A stretch of DNA of 64,000 bases from Synchiropus splendidus. Taxonomy: Eukaryota > Chordata > Actinopteri > Syngnathiformes > Callionymidae. Under the pieces are notes generated by a model that was not told where the DNA came from, made no database searches, and saw only the letters and a program-made list of their open reading frames with translations. A program made the translations under genes and the position numbers. The stretch spans positions 558,001 through 622,000 of the forward strand of contig NW_026527055.1 of assembly GCF_027744825.2 (NCBI RefSeq). Direction: 5' to 3'. This document shows, one piece after another, positions 11,092 to 24,400 of the stretch (the stretch's first letter is position 1; each line of letters begins with the position of its first letter).

Positions 11092-14000
11092 CTTTCTAGT
11101 AGTTGCACATCAAATCTAAACTGTCTGAAGTGTTTTTCCAAAGTTATCAACACTTTTATGTTTGGCGTTCCGAAACCCACCTTATCTCAGGCTGAAAAGC
11201 GTTTTTACGCATTGTGCCATAACTTTTCAGGGAAGCTTCAGAACATGAAATTTTAACCTCCCACTATAGCAGAAAGGGTCTTTCTAGTAGGTGCACATCA
11301 AATCTAAGCTGTCTGAAGTGTTTTTCGAAAGTTATCAACACTTTTATGTTTGGCGTTCCGAAACCCACCTTATCTCAGGCTGAAAAGCGTTTTTGTGCAT
11401 TGTGCCATAACTTTTCAGGGAAGCTTCAGAACATGAAATCTTAACCTCCCACTATAGCAGAAAGGGTCTTTCTAGTAGTTGCACATCAAATCTAAGATGT
11501 CTGAAGTGTTTTTCAAAAGTTATCAACACTTTTATGTTTGGCGTTCCGAAACCCACCTTATCTCAGGCTGAAAAGCGTTTTTGTGCATTGTGCCATAACT
11601 TTTCAGAAAAGCTTCAGAACATGAAATTTTAACCTCCCACTATAGCAGAAAGGGTCTTTCTAGTAGTTGCACATCAAATCTAAACTGTCTGAAGTGTTTT
11701 TCCAAAGTTATCAACACTTTTATGTTTGGCGTTCCGAAACCCACCTTATCTCAGGCTGAAAAGCGTTTTTACGCATTGTGCCATAACTTTTCAGGGAAGC
11801 TTCAGAACATGAAATTTTAACCTCCCACTATAGCAGAAAGGGTCTTTCTAGTAGGTGCACATCAAATCTAAGCTCTCTGAAGTGTTTTTCGAAAGTTATC
11901 AACACTTTTATGTTTGGCGTTCCGAAACCCACCTTATCTCAGGCTGAAAAGCGTTTTTGTGCATTGTGCCATAACTTTTCAGGGAAGCTTCAGAACATGA
12001 CATTTTAACCTCCCACTACAGCAGAAAGGGTCTTTCTAGTAGTTGCACATCAAATCTAAACTGTCTGAAGTGTTTTTCCAAAGTTATTAACACTTTTATG
12101 TTTGGCGTTCCGAAACCCACCTTATCTCAGGCTGAAAAGCGTTTTTGTGCATTGTGCCATAACTTTTCAGGGAAGCTTCAGAACATGAAATTTTAACCTC
12201 CCACTATAGCAGAAAGGGTCTTTCTAGTAGTTGCTCATCAAATCTAAACTGTCTGAAGTGTTTTTCCAAAGTTATTAACACTTTTATGTTTGGCGTTCCG
12301 AAACCCACCTTATCTCAGGCATAAAAGCGTTTTTACGCATTGTGCCATAACTTTTCAGGGAAGCTTCAGAACATGAAATTTTAACCTCCCACTATAGCAG
12401 AAAGGGTCTTTCTAGTAGTTGCACATCAAATCTAAACTGTCTGAAGTGTTTTTCCAAAGTTATCAACACTTTTATGTTTGGCGTTCCGAAACCCACCTTA
12501 TCTCAGGCTGAAAAGCGTTTTTAGGCATTGTGCCATAACTTTTCAGGGAAGATTCAGAACATGAAATTTTTACCTCCCACTATAGCAGAAAGGGTCTTTC
12601 TATTAGTTGCACATCAAATCTAAACTGTCTGAAGTGTGTTTCCAAAGTTATCAACACTTTTATGTTTGGCGTTCCGAAACCCACCATATCTCAGGCTGAA
12701 AAGCGTTTTTACGCATTGTGCCATAACTTTTCAGGGAAGATTCAGAACATGAAATTTTAACCTCCCACTATAGCAGAAAGGGTCTTTCTAGTAGGTGCAC
12801 ATCAAATCTAAGCTGTCTGAAGTGTTTTTCGAAAGTTATCAACACTTTTATGTTTGGCGTTCCGAAACCCACCTTCTCTCAGGCTGAAAAGCGTTTTTGT
12901 GCATTGTGCCATAACTTTTCAGGGAAGCTTCAGAACATGAAATTTTAACCTCCCACTATAGTAGAAAGGGTCTTTCTAGAAGTTGCACATCAAATCTAAA
13001 CTGTCTGAAGTGTTTTTCCAAAGTTATTAACACTTTTATGTTTGGCGTTCCGAAACCCACCTTATCTCAGGCTGAAAAGCGTTTTTGTGCATTGTGCCAT
13101 AACTTTTCAGGGAAGCTTCAGAACATGAAATTTTAACCTCCCACTATAGCAGAAAGGGTCTTTCTAGTAGTTGCACATCAAATCTAAACTGTCTGAAGTG
13201 TTTTTCCAAAGTTATCAACACTTTTATGTTTGGCGTTCCGAAACCCACCTTTTCTCAGGCTGAAAAGCGTTTTTGTGCATTGTGCCATAACTTTTCAGGG
13301 AAGCTTCAGAACATGAAATTTTAACCTCCCACTATAGCAGAAAGGGTCTTTCTAGTAGTTGCACATCAAATCTAAGCTGTCTGAAGTGTTTTTCAAAAGT
13401 TATCAACACTTTTATGTTTGGCGTTCCAAAACCCACCTTATCTCAGGCTGAAAAGCGTTTTTGTGCATTGTGCCATTACATTTCAGGGAAGCTTCAGAAC
13501 ATGAAATTTTAACCTCCCACTATAGCAGAAAGGGTCTTTCTAGTAGTTGCACATCAAATCTAAACTGTCTGAAGTGTTTTTCCAAAGTTATTAACACTTT
13601 TATGTTTGGCGTTCCGAAACCCACCTTATCTCAGGCTGAAAAGCCTTTTTGTGCATTGTGTCATAACTTTTCAGGGAAGCTTCAGAACATGAAATTTTAA
13701 CCTCCCACTATAGTAGAAAGGGTCTTTCTAGTAGTTGCACATCAAATCTAAACTGTCTGAAGTGTTTTTCCAAAGTTATCAACACTTTTATGTTTGGCGT
13801 TCCGAAACCCACCTTATCTCAGGCTGAAAAGCGTTTTTACGCATTGTGCCATAACTTTTCAGGGAAGCTTCAGAACATGAAAATTTAACCTCCCACTATA
13901 GCAGAAAGGGTCTTTCTAGTAGGTGCACATCAAATCTAAGCTGTCTGAAGTGTTTTTCGAAAGTTATCAACACTTTTATGTTTGGCGTTCCGAAACCCAC

Positions 14001-17000
14001 CTTATCTCAGGCTGAAAAGCGTTTTTGTGCATTGTGCCATAACTTTTCTGGGAAGCTTCAGAACATGAAATTTTAACCTCCCACTATAGCAGAAAGGGTC
14101 TTTCTAGTAGTTGCACATCAAATCTAAACTGTCTGAAGTGTTTTTCCAAAGTTATCAACACTTTTATGTTTGGCGTTCCGAAACCCACCTTATCTCAGGC
14201 TGAAAAGCGTTTTTACGCATTGTGCCATAACTTTTCAGGGAAGCTTCAGAACATGAAATTTTAACCTCCCACTATAGCAGAAAGGGTCTTTCTAGTAGGT
14301 GCACATTAAATCTAAGCTGTCTGAAGTGTTTTTCGAAAGTTATCAACAATTTTATGTTTGGCGTTCCGAAACCCACCTTATCTCAGGCTGAAAAGCGTTT
14401 TTGTGCATTGTGCCATAACTTTTCAGGGAAGCTTCAGAACATGAAATTTTAACCTCCCACTATAGCAGAAAGGGTCTTTCTAGTAGTTGCACATCAAATC
14501 TAAGCTGTCTGAAGTGTTTTTCAAAAGTTATCAACACTTTTATGTTTGGCGTTCCGAAACCCACCTTATCTCAGGCTGAAAAGCGTTTTTGTGCATTGTG
14601 CCATAACTTTTCAGGAAAGCTTCAGAACATGAAATTTTAACCTCCCACTATAGCAGAAAGGGTCTTTCTAGTAGTTGCACATCAAATCTAAACTGTCTGA
14701 AGTGTTTTTCCAAAGTTATCAACACTTTTATATTTGGCGTTCCGAAACCCACCTTATCTCAGGCTGAAAAGCGTTTTTACGCATTGTGCCATAACTTTTC
14801 AGGGAAGCTTCAGAACATGAAATTTTAACCTGCCAATATAGCAGAAAGGGTCTTTCTAGTAGGTGCACATCAAATCTAAGCTGTCTGAAGTGTTTTTCGA
14901 AAGTTATCAACACTTTTATGTTTGGCGTTCCGAAACCCACCTTATCTCAGGCTGAAAAGCGTTTGTGTGCATTGTGCCATAACTTTTCAGGGAAGCTTCA
15001 GAACATGAAATTTTAACCTCCCACTATAGCAGAAAGGGTCTTTCTAGTAGTTGCACATCAAATCTAAACTGTCTGAAGTGTTTTTCCAAAGTTATTAACA
15101 CTTTTATGTTTGGCGTTCCGAAACCCACCTTATCTCAGGCTGAAAAGCGTTTTTGTGCATTGTGCCATAACTTTTCAGGGAAGCTTCAGAACATGAAATT
15201 TTAACCTCCCACTATAGCAGAAAGGGTCTTTCTAGTAGTTGCACATCAAATCTAAACTGTCTGAAGTGTTTTTCCACAGTTATTAACACTTTTATGTTTG
15301 GCGTTCCGAAACCCACCTTATCTCAGGCTGAAAAGCGTTTTTGTGCATTGTGCCATAGCTTTTCAGGGAAGCTGCAGAACATGAAATTTTAACCTCCCAC
15401 TATAGCAGAAAGGGTCTTTCTAGTAGTTGCACATCAAATCTAAACTGTCTGAAGTGTTTTTCCAAAGTTATCAACACTTTTATGTTTGGCGTTCCGAAAC
15501 CCACCTTATCTCAGGCTGAAAAGCGTTTTTACGCATTGTGCCATAACTTTTCAGGGAAGCTTCAGAACATGAAATTTTAACCTCCCACTATAGCAGAAAG
15601 GGTCTTTCTAGTAGGTGCACATCAAATCTAAGCTGTCTGAAGTGTTTTTCGAAAGTTATCAACACTTTTATGTTTGGCGTTCCGAAACCCACCTTATCTC
15701 AGGCTGAAAAGCGTTTTTGTGCATTGTGCCATAACTTTTCAGGGAAGCTTCAGAACATGAAATTTTAACCTCCCACTATAGCAGAAAGGGTCTTTGTAGT
15801 AGTTGCACATCAAATCTAAGCTGTCTTAAGTGTTTTTCAAAAGTTATCAACACTTTTATGTTTGGCGTTCCGAAACCCATCTTATCTCAGGCTGAAAAGC
15901 GTTTTTGTGCATTGTGCCATAACTTTTCAGGAAAGCTTCAGAACATGAAATTTTTACCTCCCACTACAGCAGAAAGGGTCTTTCTAGTAGTTGCACATCA
16001 AATCTAAGCTGTCTTAAGTGTTTTTCAAAAGTTATCAACACTTTTATGTTTGGCGTTCCGAAACCCACCTTATCTCAGGCTGAAAAGCGTTTTTGTGCAT
16101 TGTGCCATAACTTTTCAGGAAAGCTTCAGAACATGAAATTTTAACCTCCCACTATAGCAGAAAGGGTCTTTCTAGTAGGTGCACATCAAATCTAAGCTGT
16201 CTGAAGTGTTTTTCGAAAGTTATCAACACTTTTATGTTTGGCGTTCCGAAACCCACCTTATCTCAGGCTGAAAAGCGTTTTTGTGCATTGTGCCATAACT
16301 TTTCAGGGAAGCTTCAGAACATGAAATTTTAACCTCCCGCTATAGCAGAAAGGGTCTTTCTAGTAGTTGCACATCAAATCTAAACTGTCTGAAGTGTTTT
16401 TCCAAAGTTATTAACACTTTTATGTTTGGCGTTCCGAAACCCACCTTATCTCAGGCTGAAAAGCGTTTTTGTGCATTGTGCCATAACTTTTCAGGGAAGC
16501 TTCAGAACATGAAATTTTAACCTCCCACTATAGCAGAAAGGGTCTTTCTAGTAGTTGCACATCAAATCTAAACTGTCTGAAGTGTTTTTCCAAAGTTATT
16601 AACACTTTTATGTATGGCGTTCCGAAACCCACCTTATCTCAGGCTGAAAAGCGTTTTTGTGCATTGTGCCATAACTTTTCAGGGAAGCTTCAGAACATTA
16701 AATTTTAACCTCCCACTATAGCAGAAAGGGTCTTTCTAGTAGGTGCACATCAAATCTAAGCTGTCTGAAGTGTTTTTCGAAAGTTATCAACACTTTTATG
16801 TTTGGCGTTCCGAAACCCACCTTATCTCAGGCTGAAAAGCGTTTTTGTGCATTGTGCCATAACTTTTCAGGGAAGCTTCAGAACATGAAATTTTAACCTC
16901 CCACTATAGCAGAAAGGGTCTTTCTAGTAGTTGCACATCAAATCTAAACTGTCTGAAGTGTTTTTCCAAAGTTATTAACACTTTTATGTTTGGCGTTCCG

Positions 17001-19176
17001 AAACCCACCTTATCTCAGGCTGAAAAGCGTTTTTGTGCATTGTGCCATAACTTTTCAGGGAAGCTTCAGAACATGAAATTTTAACCTCCCACTATAGCAG
17101 AAAGGGTCTTTCTAGTAGTTGCACATCAAATCTAAACTGTCTGAAGTGTTTTTCCAAAGTTATTAACACTTTTATGTTTGGCGTTCCGAAACCCACCTTA
17201 TCTCAGGCTGAAAAGCGTTTTTGTGCATTGTGCCATAACTTTTCAGGGAAGCTTCAGAACATGAAATTTTAACCTCCCACTATAGCAGAAAGGGTCTTTC
17301 TAGTAGTTGCACATCAAATCTAAACTGTCTGAAGTGTTTTTCCAAAGTTATTAACACTTTTATGTTTGGCGTTCCGAAACCCACCTTATCTCAGGCTGAA
17401 AAGCGTTTTTGTGCATTGTGCCATAACTTTTCAGGGAAGCTTCAGAACATGAAATTTTAACCTCCCACTATAGCAGAAAGGGTCTTTCTAGTAGGTGCAC
17501 ATCAAATCTAAGCTGTCTGAAGTGTTTTTCGAAAGTTATCAACACTTTTATCTTTGGCGTTCCGAAACCCACCTTATCTCAGGCTGAAAAGCGTTTTTGT
17601 GCATTGTGCCATAACTTTTCAGGGAAGCTTCAGAACATGAAATTTTAACCTCCCACTATAGCAGAAAGGGTCTTTCTAGTAGTTGCATATCAAATCTAAG
17701 CTGTCTGAAGTGTTTTTCAAAAGTTATCAACACTTTTATGTTTGGCGTTCCGAAACCCACCTTATCTCAGGCTGAAAAGCGTTTTTGTGCATTGTGCCAT
17801 AACTTTTCAGGGAAGCTTCAGAACATAAAATTTTAACCTCCCACTATAGCAGAAAGGGTCTTTCTAGTAGGTGCACATCAAATCTAAACTGTCTGAAGTG
17901 TTTTTCCAAAGTTATTAACACTTTTATGTTTGGCGTTCCGAAACCCACCTTATCTCAGGCTGAAAAGCGTTTTTGTGCATTGTGCCATAACTTTTCTGGG
18001 AAGCTTCAGAACATGAAATTTTAACCTCCCACTATAGCAGAAAGGGTCTTTCTAGTAGTTGCACATCAAATCTAAACTGTCTGAAGTGTTTTTCCAAAGT
18101 TATCAACACTTTTATGTTTGGCGTTACGAAACCCACCTTATCTCAGGCTGAAAAGCGTTTTTGTGCATTGTGCCATAACTTTTCAGGGAAGCTTCAGAAC
18201 ATGAAATTTTAACCTCCCACTATAGCAGAAAGGGTCTTTCTAGTAGTTGCACATCAAATCTAAACTGTCTGAAGTGTTTTTCCAAAGTTATTAACACTTT
18301 TTATGTTTGGCGTTCCGAAACCCACCTTATCTCAGGCTGAAAAGCGTTTTTGTGCATTGTGCCATAACTATTCAGGGAAGCTTCAGAACATGAAATTTTA
18401 ACCTCCCACTATAGCAGAAAGGGTCTTTCTAGTAGTTGCACATCAAATCTAAACTGTCTGAAGTGTTTTTCCAAAGTTATCAACACTTTTATGTTTGGCG
18501 TTCCGAAACCCACCTTATCTCAGGCTGAAAAGCGTTTTTACGCATTGTGCCATAACTTTTCAGGGAAGCTTCAGAACATGAAATTTTAACCTCCCACTAT
18601 AGCAGAAAGGGTCTTTCTAGTAGTTGCACATCAAATCTAAACTGTCTGAAGTGTTTTTCGAAAGTTATTAACACTTTTATGTTTGGCGTTCCGAAACCCA
18701 CCTTACCTCAGGCTGAAAAGCCTTTTTGTGCATTGTGCCATAACTTTTCAGGGAAGCTTCAGAACATGAAATTTTAACCTCCCACCATAGCAAAAAGGGT
18801 CTTTCTAGTAGTTGCACATCAAATCTAAACTGTCTGAAGTGTTTTTCCAAAGTTATTAACACTTTTATGTTTGGCGTTCCGAAACCCACCTTATCTCAGG
18901 CTGAAAAGCGTTTTTGTGCATTGTGCCATAACTTATCAGGGAAGCTTCAGAACATGAAATTTTTACCTCCCACTATAGCAGAAAGGGTCTTTCTAGTAGT
19001 TGCACATCAAATCTAAACTGTCTGAAGTGTTTTTCCAAAGTCATTAACACTTTTATGTTTGGCGTTCCGAAACCCACCTTATCTCAGGCTGAAAAGCGTT
19101 TTTGTGCATTGTGCCATAACTTTTCAGGGAAGCTTCAGAACATGAAATTTTAACCTCCCACTATAGCAGAAAGGGT
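11092..19176 (+). repeat. Array segment of mixed type order (43 units)
   Basis: Type order: A-B-C-A-B-D-F-A-A-B-D-E-C-D-A-B-A-B-C-A-B-D-D-A-B-C-C-B-D-D-B-D-D-D-B-C-J-E-D-A-X-D-D. A-B-C and B-D-D runs recur but no clean higher-order period is visible. It holds many private changes: ttgctcat with tattaac and ACGCA (12220), taggcatt (12408), two gattcag units that lose HindIII (12408, 12596), a gctgcag unit (15228), gtcttaag in two neighbouring C units (15792, 15980), one extra T at about 18301, and an X unit at 18613 with G48 and T57. No gene or inserted element is present. Confidence 0.85.
15604..15791 (+). repeat. Type B monomer (clean example)
   Basis: Type B carries G12, G29, G48, C57 and GT116. 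The substitutions create two palindromic restriction sites absent from the other main types: GTGCAC (ApaLI) at unit positions 12-17 and TTCGAA (BstBI) at 45-50. B normally follows A, and BB pairs occur at 5829, 6957, 23123, 25190, 25942, 50380, 55456 and through 56396-63541. A left-side sublineage reads aagctctctg instead of aagctgtctg around position 31 (units at 1129, 2821, 4513, 5829, 6393, 6957, 7521, 11844). Confidence 0.9.
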
Positions 19177-21431
19177 ATTTCTAGTAGTTGCTCATCAAAT
19201 CTAAACTGTCTGAAGTGTTTTTCCAAAGTTATCAACACTTTTATGTTTGGCGTTCCGAAACCCACCTTATCTCAGGCTGAAAAGCGTTTTTACGCATTGT
19301 GCCATAACTTTTCAGGGAAGCTTCAGAACATGAAATTTTAACCTCCCACTATTGCAGAAAGGGTCTTTCTAGTAGGTGCACATCAAATCTAAGCTGTCTG
19401 AAGTGTTTTTCGAAAGTTATCAACACTTTTATGTTTGGCGTTCCGAAACCCACCTTATCTCAGGCTGAAAAGCGTTTTTGTGCATTGTGCCATAACTTTT
19501 CAGGGAAGCTTCAGAACATAAAATTTTAACCTCCCACTATAGCAGAAAGGGTCTTTCTAGTAGTTGCACATCAAATCTAAACTGTCTGAAGTGTTTTTCC
19601 AAAGTTATCAACACTTTTATGTTTGGCGTTCCGAAACCCACCTTATCTCAGGCTGAAAAACGTTTTTGTGCATTGTGCCATAACTTTTCAGGGAAGCTTC
19701 AGAACATGAAATTTTAACCTCCCACTATAGCAGAAAGGGTCTTTCTAGTAGTTGCACATCAAATCTAAACTGTCTGAAGTGTTTTTCCAAAGTTATTAAC
19801 ACTTTTATGTTTGGCGTTCCGAAACCCACCTTATCTCAGGCTGAAAAGCGTTTTTGTGCATTGTGCCATAACTTTTCAGGGAAGCTTCAGAACATGAAAT
19901 TTTAACCTCCCAGTATAGCAGAAAGGGTCCTTCTAGTAGTTGCACATCAAATCTAAACTGTCTGAAGTGTTTTTCCAAAGTTATCAACACTTTTATGTTT
20001 GGCGTTCCGAAACCCACCTTATCTCAGGCTGAAAAGCGTTTTTACGCATTCTGCCATAACTTTTCAGGGAAGCTTCAGAACATGAAATTTTAACCTCCCA
20101 CTATAGCAGAAAGGGTCTTTCTAGTAGTTGCACATCAAATCTAAACTGTCTGAAGTGTTTTTCCAAAGTTATTAACACTTTTATGTTTGGCGTTCCGAAA
20201 CCCACCTTATCTCAGGCTGAAAAGCGTTTTTGTGCATTGTGCCATAACTTTTCAGGGAAGCTTCAGAACATGAAATTTTAACCTCCCACTATAGCAGAAA
20301 GGGTATTTCTAGTAGTTGCTCATCAAATCTAAACTGTCTGAAGTGTTTTTCCAAAGTTATCAACACTTTTATGTTTGGCGTTCCGAAACCCACCTTATCT
20401 CAGGCTGAAAAGCGTTTTTACGCATTGTGCCATAACTTTTCAGGGAAGCTTCAGAACATGAAATTTTAACCTCCCACTATTGCAGAAAGGGTCTTTCTAG
20501 TAGGTGCACATCAAATCTAAGCTGTCTGAAGTGTTTTTCGAAAGTTATCAACACTTTTATCTTTGGCGTTCCGAAACCCACCTTATCTCAGGCTGAAAAG
20601 CGTTTTTGTGCATTGTGCCATAACTTTTCAGGGAAGCTTCAGAACATAAAATTTTAACCTCCCACTATAGCAGAAAGGGTCTTTCTAGTAGTTGCACATC
20701 AAATCTAAACTGTCTGAAGTGTTTTTCCAAAGTTATCAACACTTTTATGTTTGGCGTTCCGAAACCCACCTTATCTCAGGCTGAAAAACGTTTTTGTGCA
20801 TTGTGCCATAACTTTTCAGGGAAGCTTCAGAACATGAAATTTTAACCTCCCACTATAGCAGAAAGGGTCTTTCTAGTAGTTGCACATCAAATCTAAACTG
20901 TCTGAAGTGTTTTTCCAAAGTTATTAACACTTTTATGTTTGGCGTTCGAAACCCACCTTATCTCAGGCTGAAAAGCGTTTTTGTGCATTGTGCCATAACT
21001 TTTCAGGGAAGCTTCAGAACATGAAATTTTAACCTCCCACTATAGCAGAAAGGGTCTTTCTAGTAGTTGCACATCAAATCTAAACTGTCTGAAGTGTTTT
21101 TCCAAAGTTATCAACACTTTTATGTTTGGCGTTCCGAAACCCACCTTATCTCAGGCTGAAAAGCGTTTTTACGCATTGTGCCATAACTTTTCAGGGAAGC
21201 TTCAGAACATGAAATTTTATCCTCCCACTATAGCAGAAAGGGTCTTTCTAGTAGGTGCACATCAAATCTAAACTGTCTGAAGTGTTTTTCCAAAGTTATT
21301 AACACTTTTATGTTTGGCGTTCCGAAACCCACCTTATCTCAGGCTGAAAAGCGTTTTTGTGCATTGTGCCATAACTTTTCAGGGAAGCTTCAGAACATGA
21401 AATTTTAACCTCCCACTATAGCAGAAAGGGT
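19177..21431 (+). repeat. 6-unit tandem duplication, 1128 + 1127 bp
   Basis: Copy 1 (19177-20304) is A-B-E-D-A-D; copy 2 (20305-21431) is A-B-E-D-A followed by J. Marks repeated at 1128 bases: gggtatttct with ctcatc at the start of the first unit, ctattgcag at its end, gaacataaaa closing the B unit, and ctgaaaaacg in the E unit (19553, 20681). Copy 2 alone has atctttggc in its B unit and a one-base deletion at about 20947; copy 1 alone has gggtccttct near 19929 and acgcattctg. Confidence 0.86.
20944..20952 (+). repeat. One-base deletion turning gttccgaaac into gttcgaaac
   Basis: In the D unit starting 20869 one C of ttccgaaa is missing, so that unit is 187 bp. The result, GTTCGAAAC, fits the RNA polymerase III B-box pattern GWTCRANNC. 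The other units keep the extra C or have lost the G instead. Most likely a chance match. Confidence 0.85.
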
Positions 21432-24400
21432 CTTTCTAGTAGTTGCACATCAAATCTAAACTGTCTGAAGTGTTTTTCCAAAGTTATCAACACTTTTATG
21501 TTTGGCGTTCCGAAACCCACCTTATCTCAGGCTGAAAAGCGTTTTTACGCATTGTGCCATAACTTTTCAGGGAAGCTTCAGAACATGAAATTTTAACCTC
21601 CCACTATAGCAGAAAGGGTCTTTCTAGTAGGTGCACATCAAATCTAAACTGTCTGAAGTGTTTTTCCAAAGTTATTAACACTTTAATGTTTGGCGTTCCG
21701 AAACCCACCTTATCTCAGGCTGAAAAGCGTTTTTGTGCATTGTGCCATAACTTTTCAGGGAAGCTTCAGAACATGAAATTTTAACCTCCCACTATAGCAG
21801 AAAGGGTCTTTCTAGTAGTTGCACATCAAATCTAAACTGTCTGAAGTGTTTTTCCAAAGTTATTAACACTTTTATGTTTGGCGTTCCGAAACCCACCTTA
21901 TCTCAGGCTGAAAAGCGTTTTTGTGCATTGTGCCATAACTTTTCAGGGAATCTTCAGAACATGAAATTTTAACCTCCCACTATAGCAGAAAGGGTCTTTC
22001 TAGTAGGTGCACATCAAATCTAAGCTGTCTGAAGTGTTTTTCGAAAGTTATCAACACTTTTATGTTTGGCGTTCCGAAACCCACCTTATCTCAGGCTGAA
22101 AAGCGTTTTTACGCATTGTGCCATAACTTTTCAGGGAAGCTTCAGAACATGAAATTTTAACCTCCCACTATAGCAGAAAGGGTCTTTCTAGTAGGTGCAC
22201 ATCAAATCTAAGCTGTCTGAAGTGTTTTTCGAAAGTTATCAACACTTTTATGTTTGGCGTTCCGAAACCCACCTTATCTCAGGCTGAAAAGCGTTTTTGT
22301 GCATTGTGCCATAACTTTTCAGGGAAGCTTCAGAACATGAAATTTTAACCTCCCACTATAGCAGAAAGGGTCTTTCTAGTAGTTGCACATCAAATCTAAA
22401 CTGTCTGAAGTGTTTTTCCAAAGTTATTAACACTTTTATGTTTGGCGTTCCGAAACCCACCTTATCTCAGGCTGAAAAGCGTTTTTGTGCATTGTGCCAT
22501 AACTTTTCAGGGAAGCTTCAGAACATGAAATTTTAACCTCCCACTATAGCAGAAAGGGTCTTTCTAGAAGGTGCACATCAAATCTAAGCTGTCTGAAGTG
22601 TTTTTCGAAAGTTATCAACACTTTTATGTTTGGCGTTCCGAAACCCTCCTTATCTCAGGCTGAAAAGCGTTTTTGTGCATTGTGCCATAACTTTTCAGAA
22701 AGCTTCAGAACATGAAATTTTAACCTCCCACTATAGCAGAAAGGGTCTTTCTATTAGTTGCACATCAAATCTAAACTGTCTGAAGTGTTTTTCCAAAGTT
22801 ATTATCACTTTTATGTTTGGCGTTCCGAAACCCACCTTATCTCAGGCTGAAAAGCGTTTTTGTGCATTGTGCCATAACTTTTCAGGGAAGCTTCAGAACA
22901 TGAAATTTTAACCTCCCACTATAGCAGAAAGGGTCTTTCTAGTAGTTGCACATCAAATCTAAACTGTCTGAAGTGTTTTTCCAAAGTTATTAACACTTTT
23001 ATGTTTGGCGTTCCGAAACCCACCTTATCTCAGGCTGAAAAGCGTTTTTGTGCATTGTGCCATAACTTTTCAGGGAAGCTTCAGAACATGAAATTTTAAC
23101 CTCCCACTATAGCAGAAAGGGTCTTTCTAGTAGGTGCACATCAAATCTAAGCTGTCTGAAGTGTTTTTCGAAAGTTATCAACACTTTTATGTTTGGCGTT
23201 CCGAAACCCACCTTATCTCAGGCTGAAAAGCGTTTTTGTGCATTGTGCCATAACTTTTCAGGGAAGCTTCAGAACATGAAATTTTAACCTTCCACTATAG
23301 CAGAAAGGGTCTTTCTAGTAGGTGCACATCAAATCTAAGCTGTCTGAAGTGTTTTTCGAAAGTTATCAACACTTTCATGTTTGGCGTTCCGAAACCCACC
23401 TTATCTCAGGCTGAAAAGCGTTTTTGTGCATTGTGGCATAACTTTTCAGGGAAGCTTCAGAACATGAAATTTTAACCTCCCACTATAGCAGAAAGGGTCT
23501 TTCTAGTAGTTGCACATCAAATCTAAACTGTCTGAAGTGTTTTTCCAAAGTTATCAACACTTTTATGTTTGGCGTTCCGAAACCCACCTTATCTCAGGCT
23601 GAAAAGCGTTTTTACGCATTGTGCCATAACTTTTCAGGGAAGCTTCAGAACATGAAATTTTAACCTCCCACTATAGCAGAAAGGGTCTTTCTAGTAGGTG
23701 CACATCAAATCTAAACTGTCTGAAGTGTTTTTCCAAAGTTATTAACACTTTAATGTTTGGCGTTCCGAAACCCACCTTATCTCAGGCTGAAAAGCGTTTT
23801 TGTGCATTGTGCCATAACTTTTCAGGGAAGCTTCAGAACATGAAATTTTAACCTCCCACTATAGCAGAAAGGGTCTTTCTAGTAGTTGCACATCAAATCT
23901 AAACTGTCTGAAGTGTTTTTCCAAAGTTATTAACACTTTTATGTTTGGCGTTCCGAAACCCACCTTATCTCAGGCTGAAAAGCGTTTTTGTGCATTGTGC
24001 CATAACTTTTCAGGGAATCTTCAGAACATGAAATTTTAACCTCCCACTATAGCAGAAAGGGTCTTTCTAGTAGGTGCACATCAAATCTAAGCTGTCTGAA
24101 GTGTTTTTCGAAAGTTATCAACACTTTTATGTTTGGCGTTCCGAAACCCACCTTATCTCAGGCTGAAAAGCGTTTTTACGCATTGTGCCATAACTTTTCA
24201 GGGAAGCTTCAGAACATGAAATTTTAACCTCCCACTATAGCAGAAAGGGTCTTTCTAGTAGGTGCACATCAAATCTAAGCTGTCTGAAGTGTTTTTCGAA
24301 AGTTATCAACACTTTTATGTTTGGCGTTCCGAAACCCACCTTATCTCAGGCTGAAAAGCGTTTTTGTGCATTGTGCCATAACTTTTCAGGGAAGCTTCAG

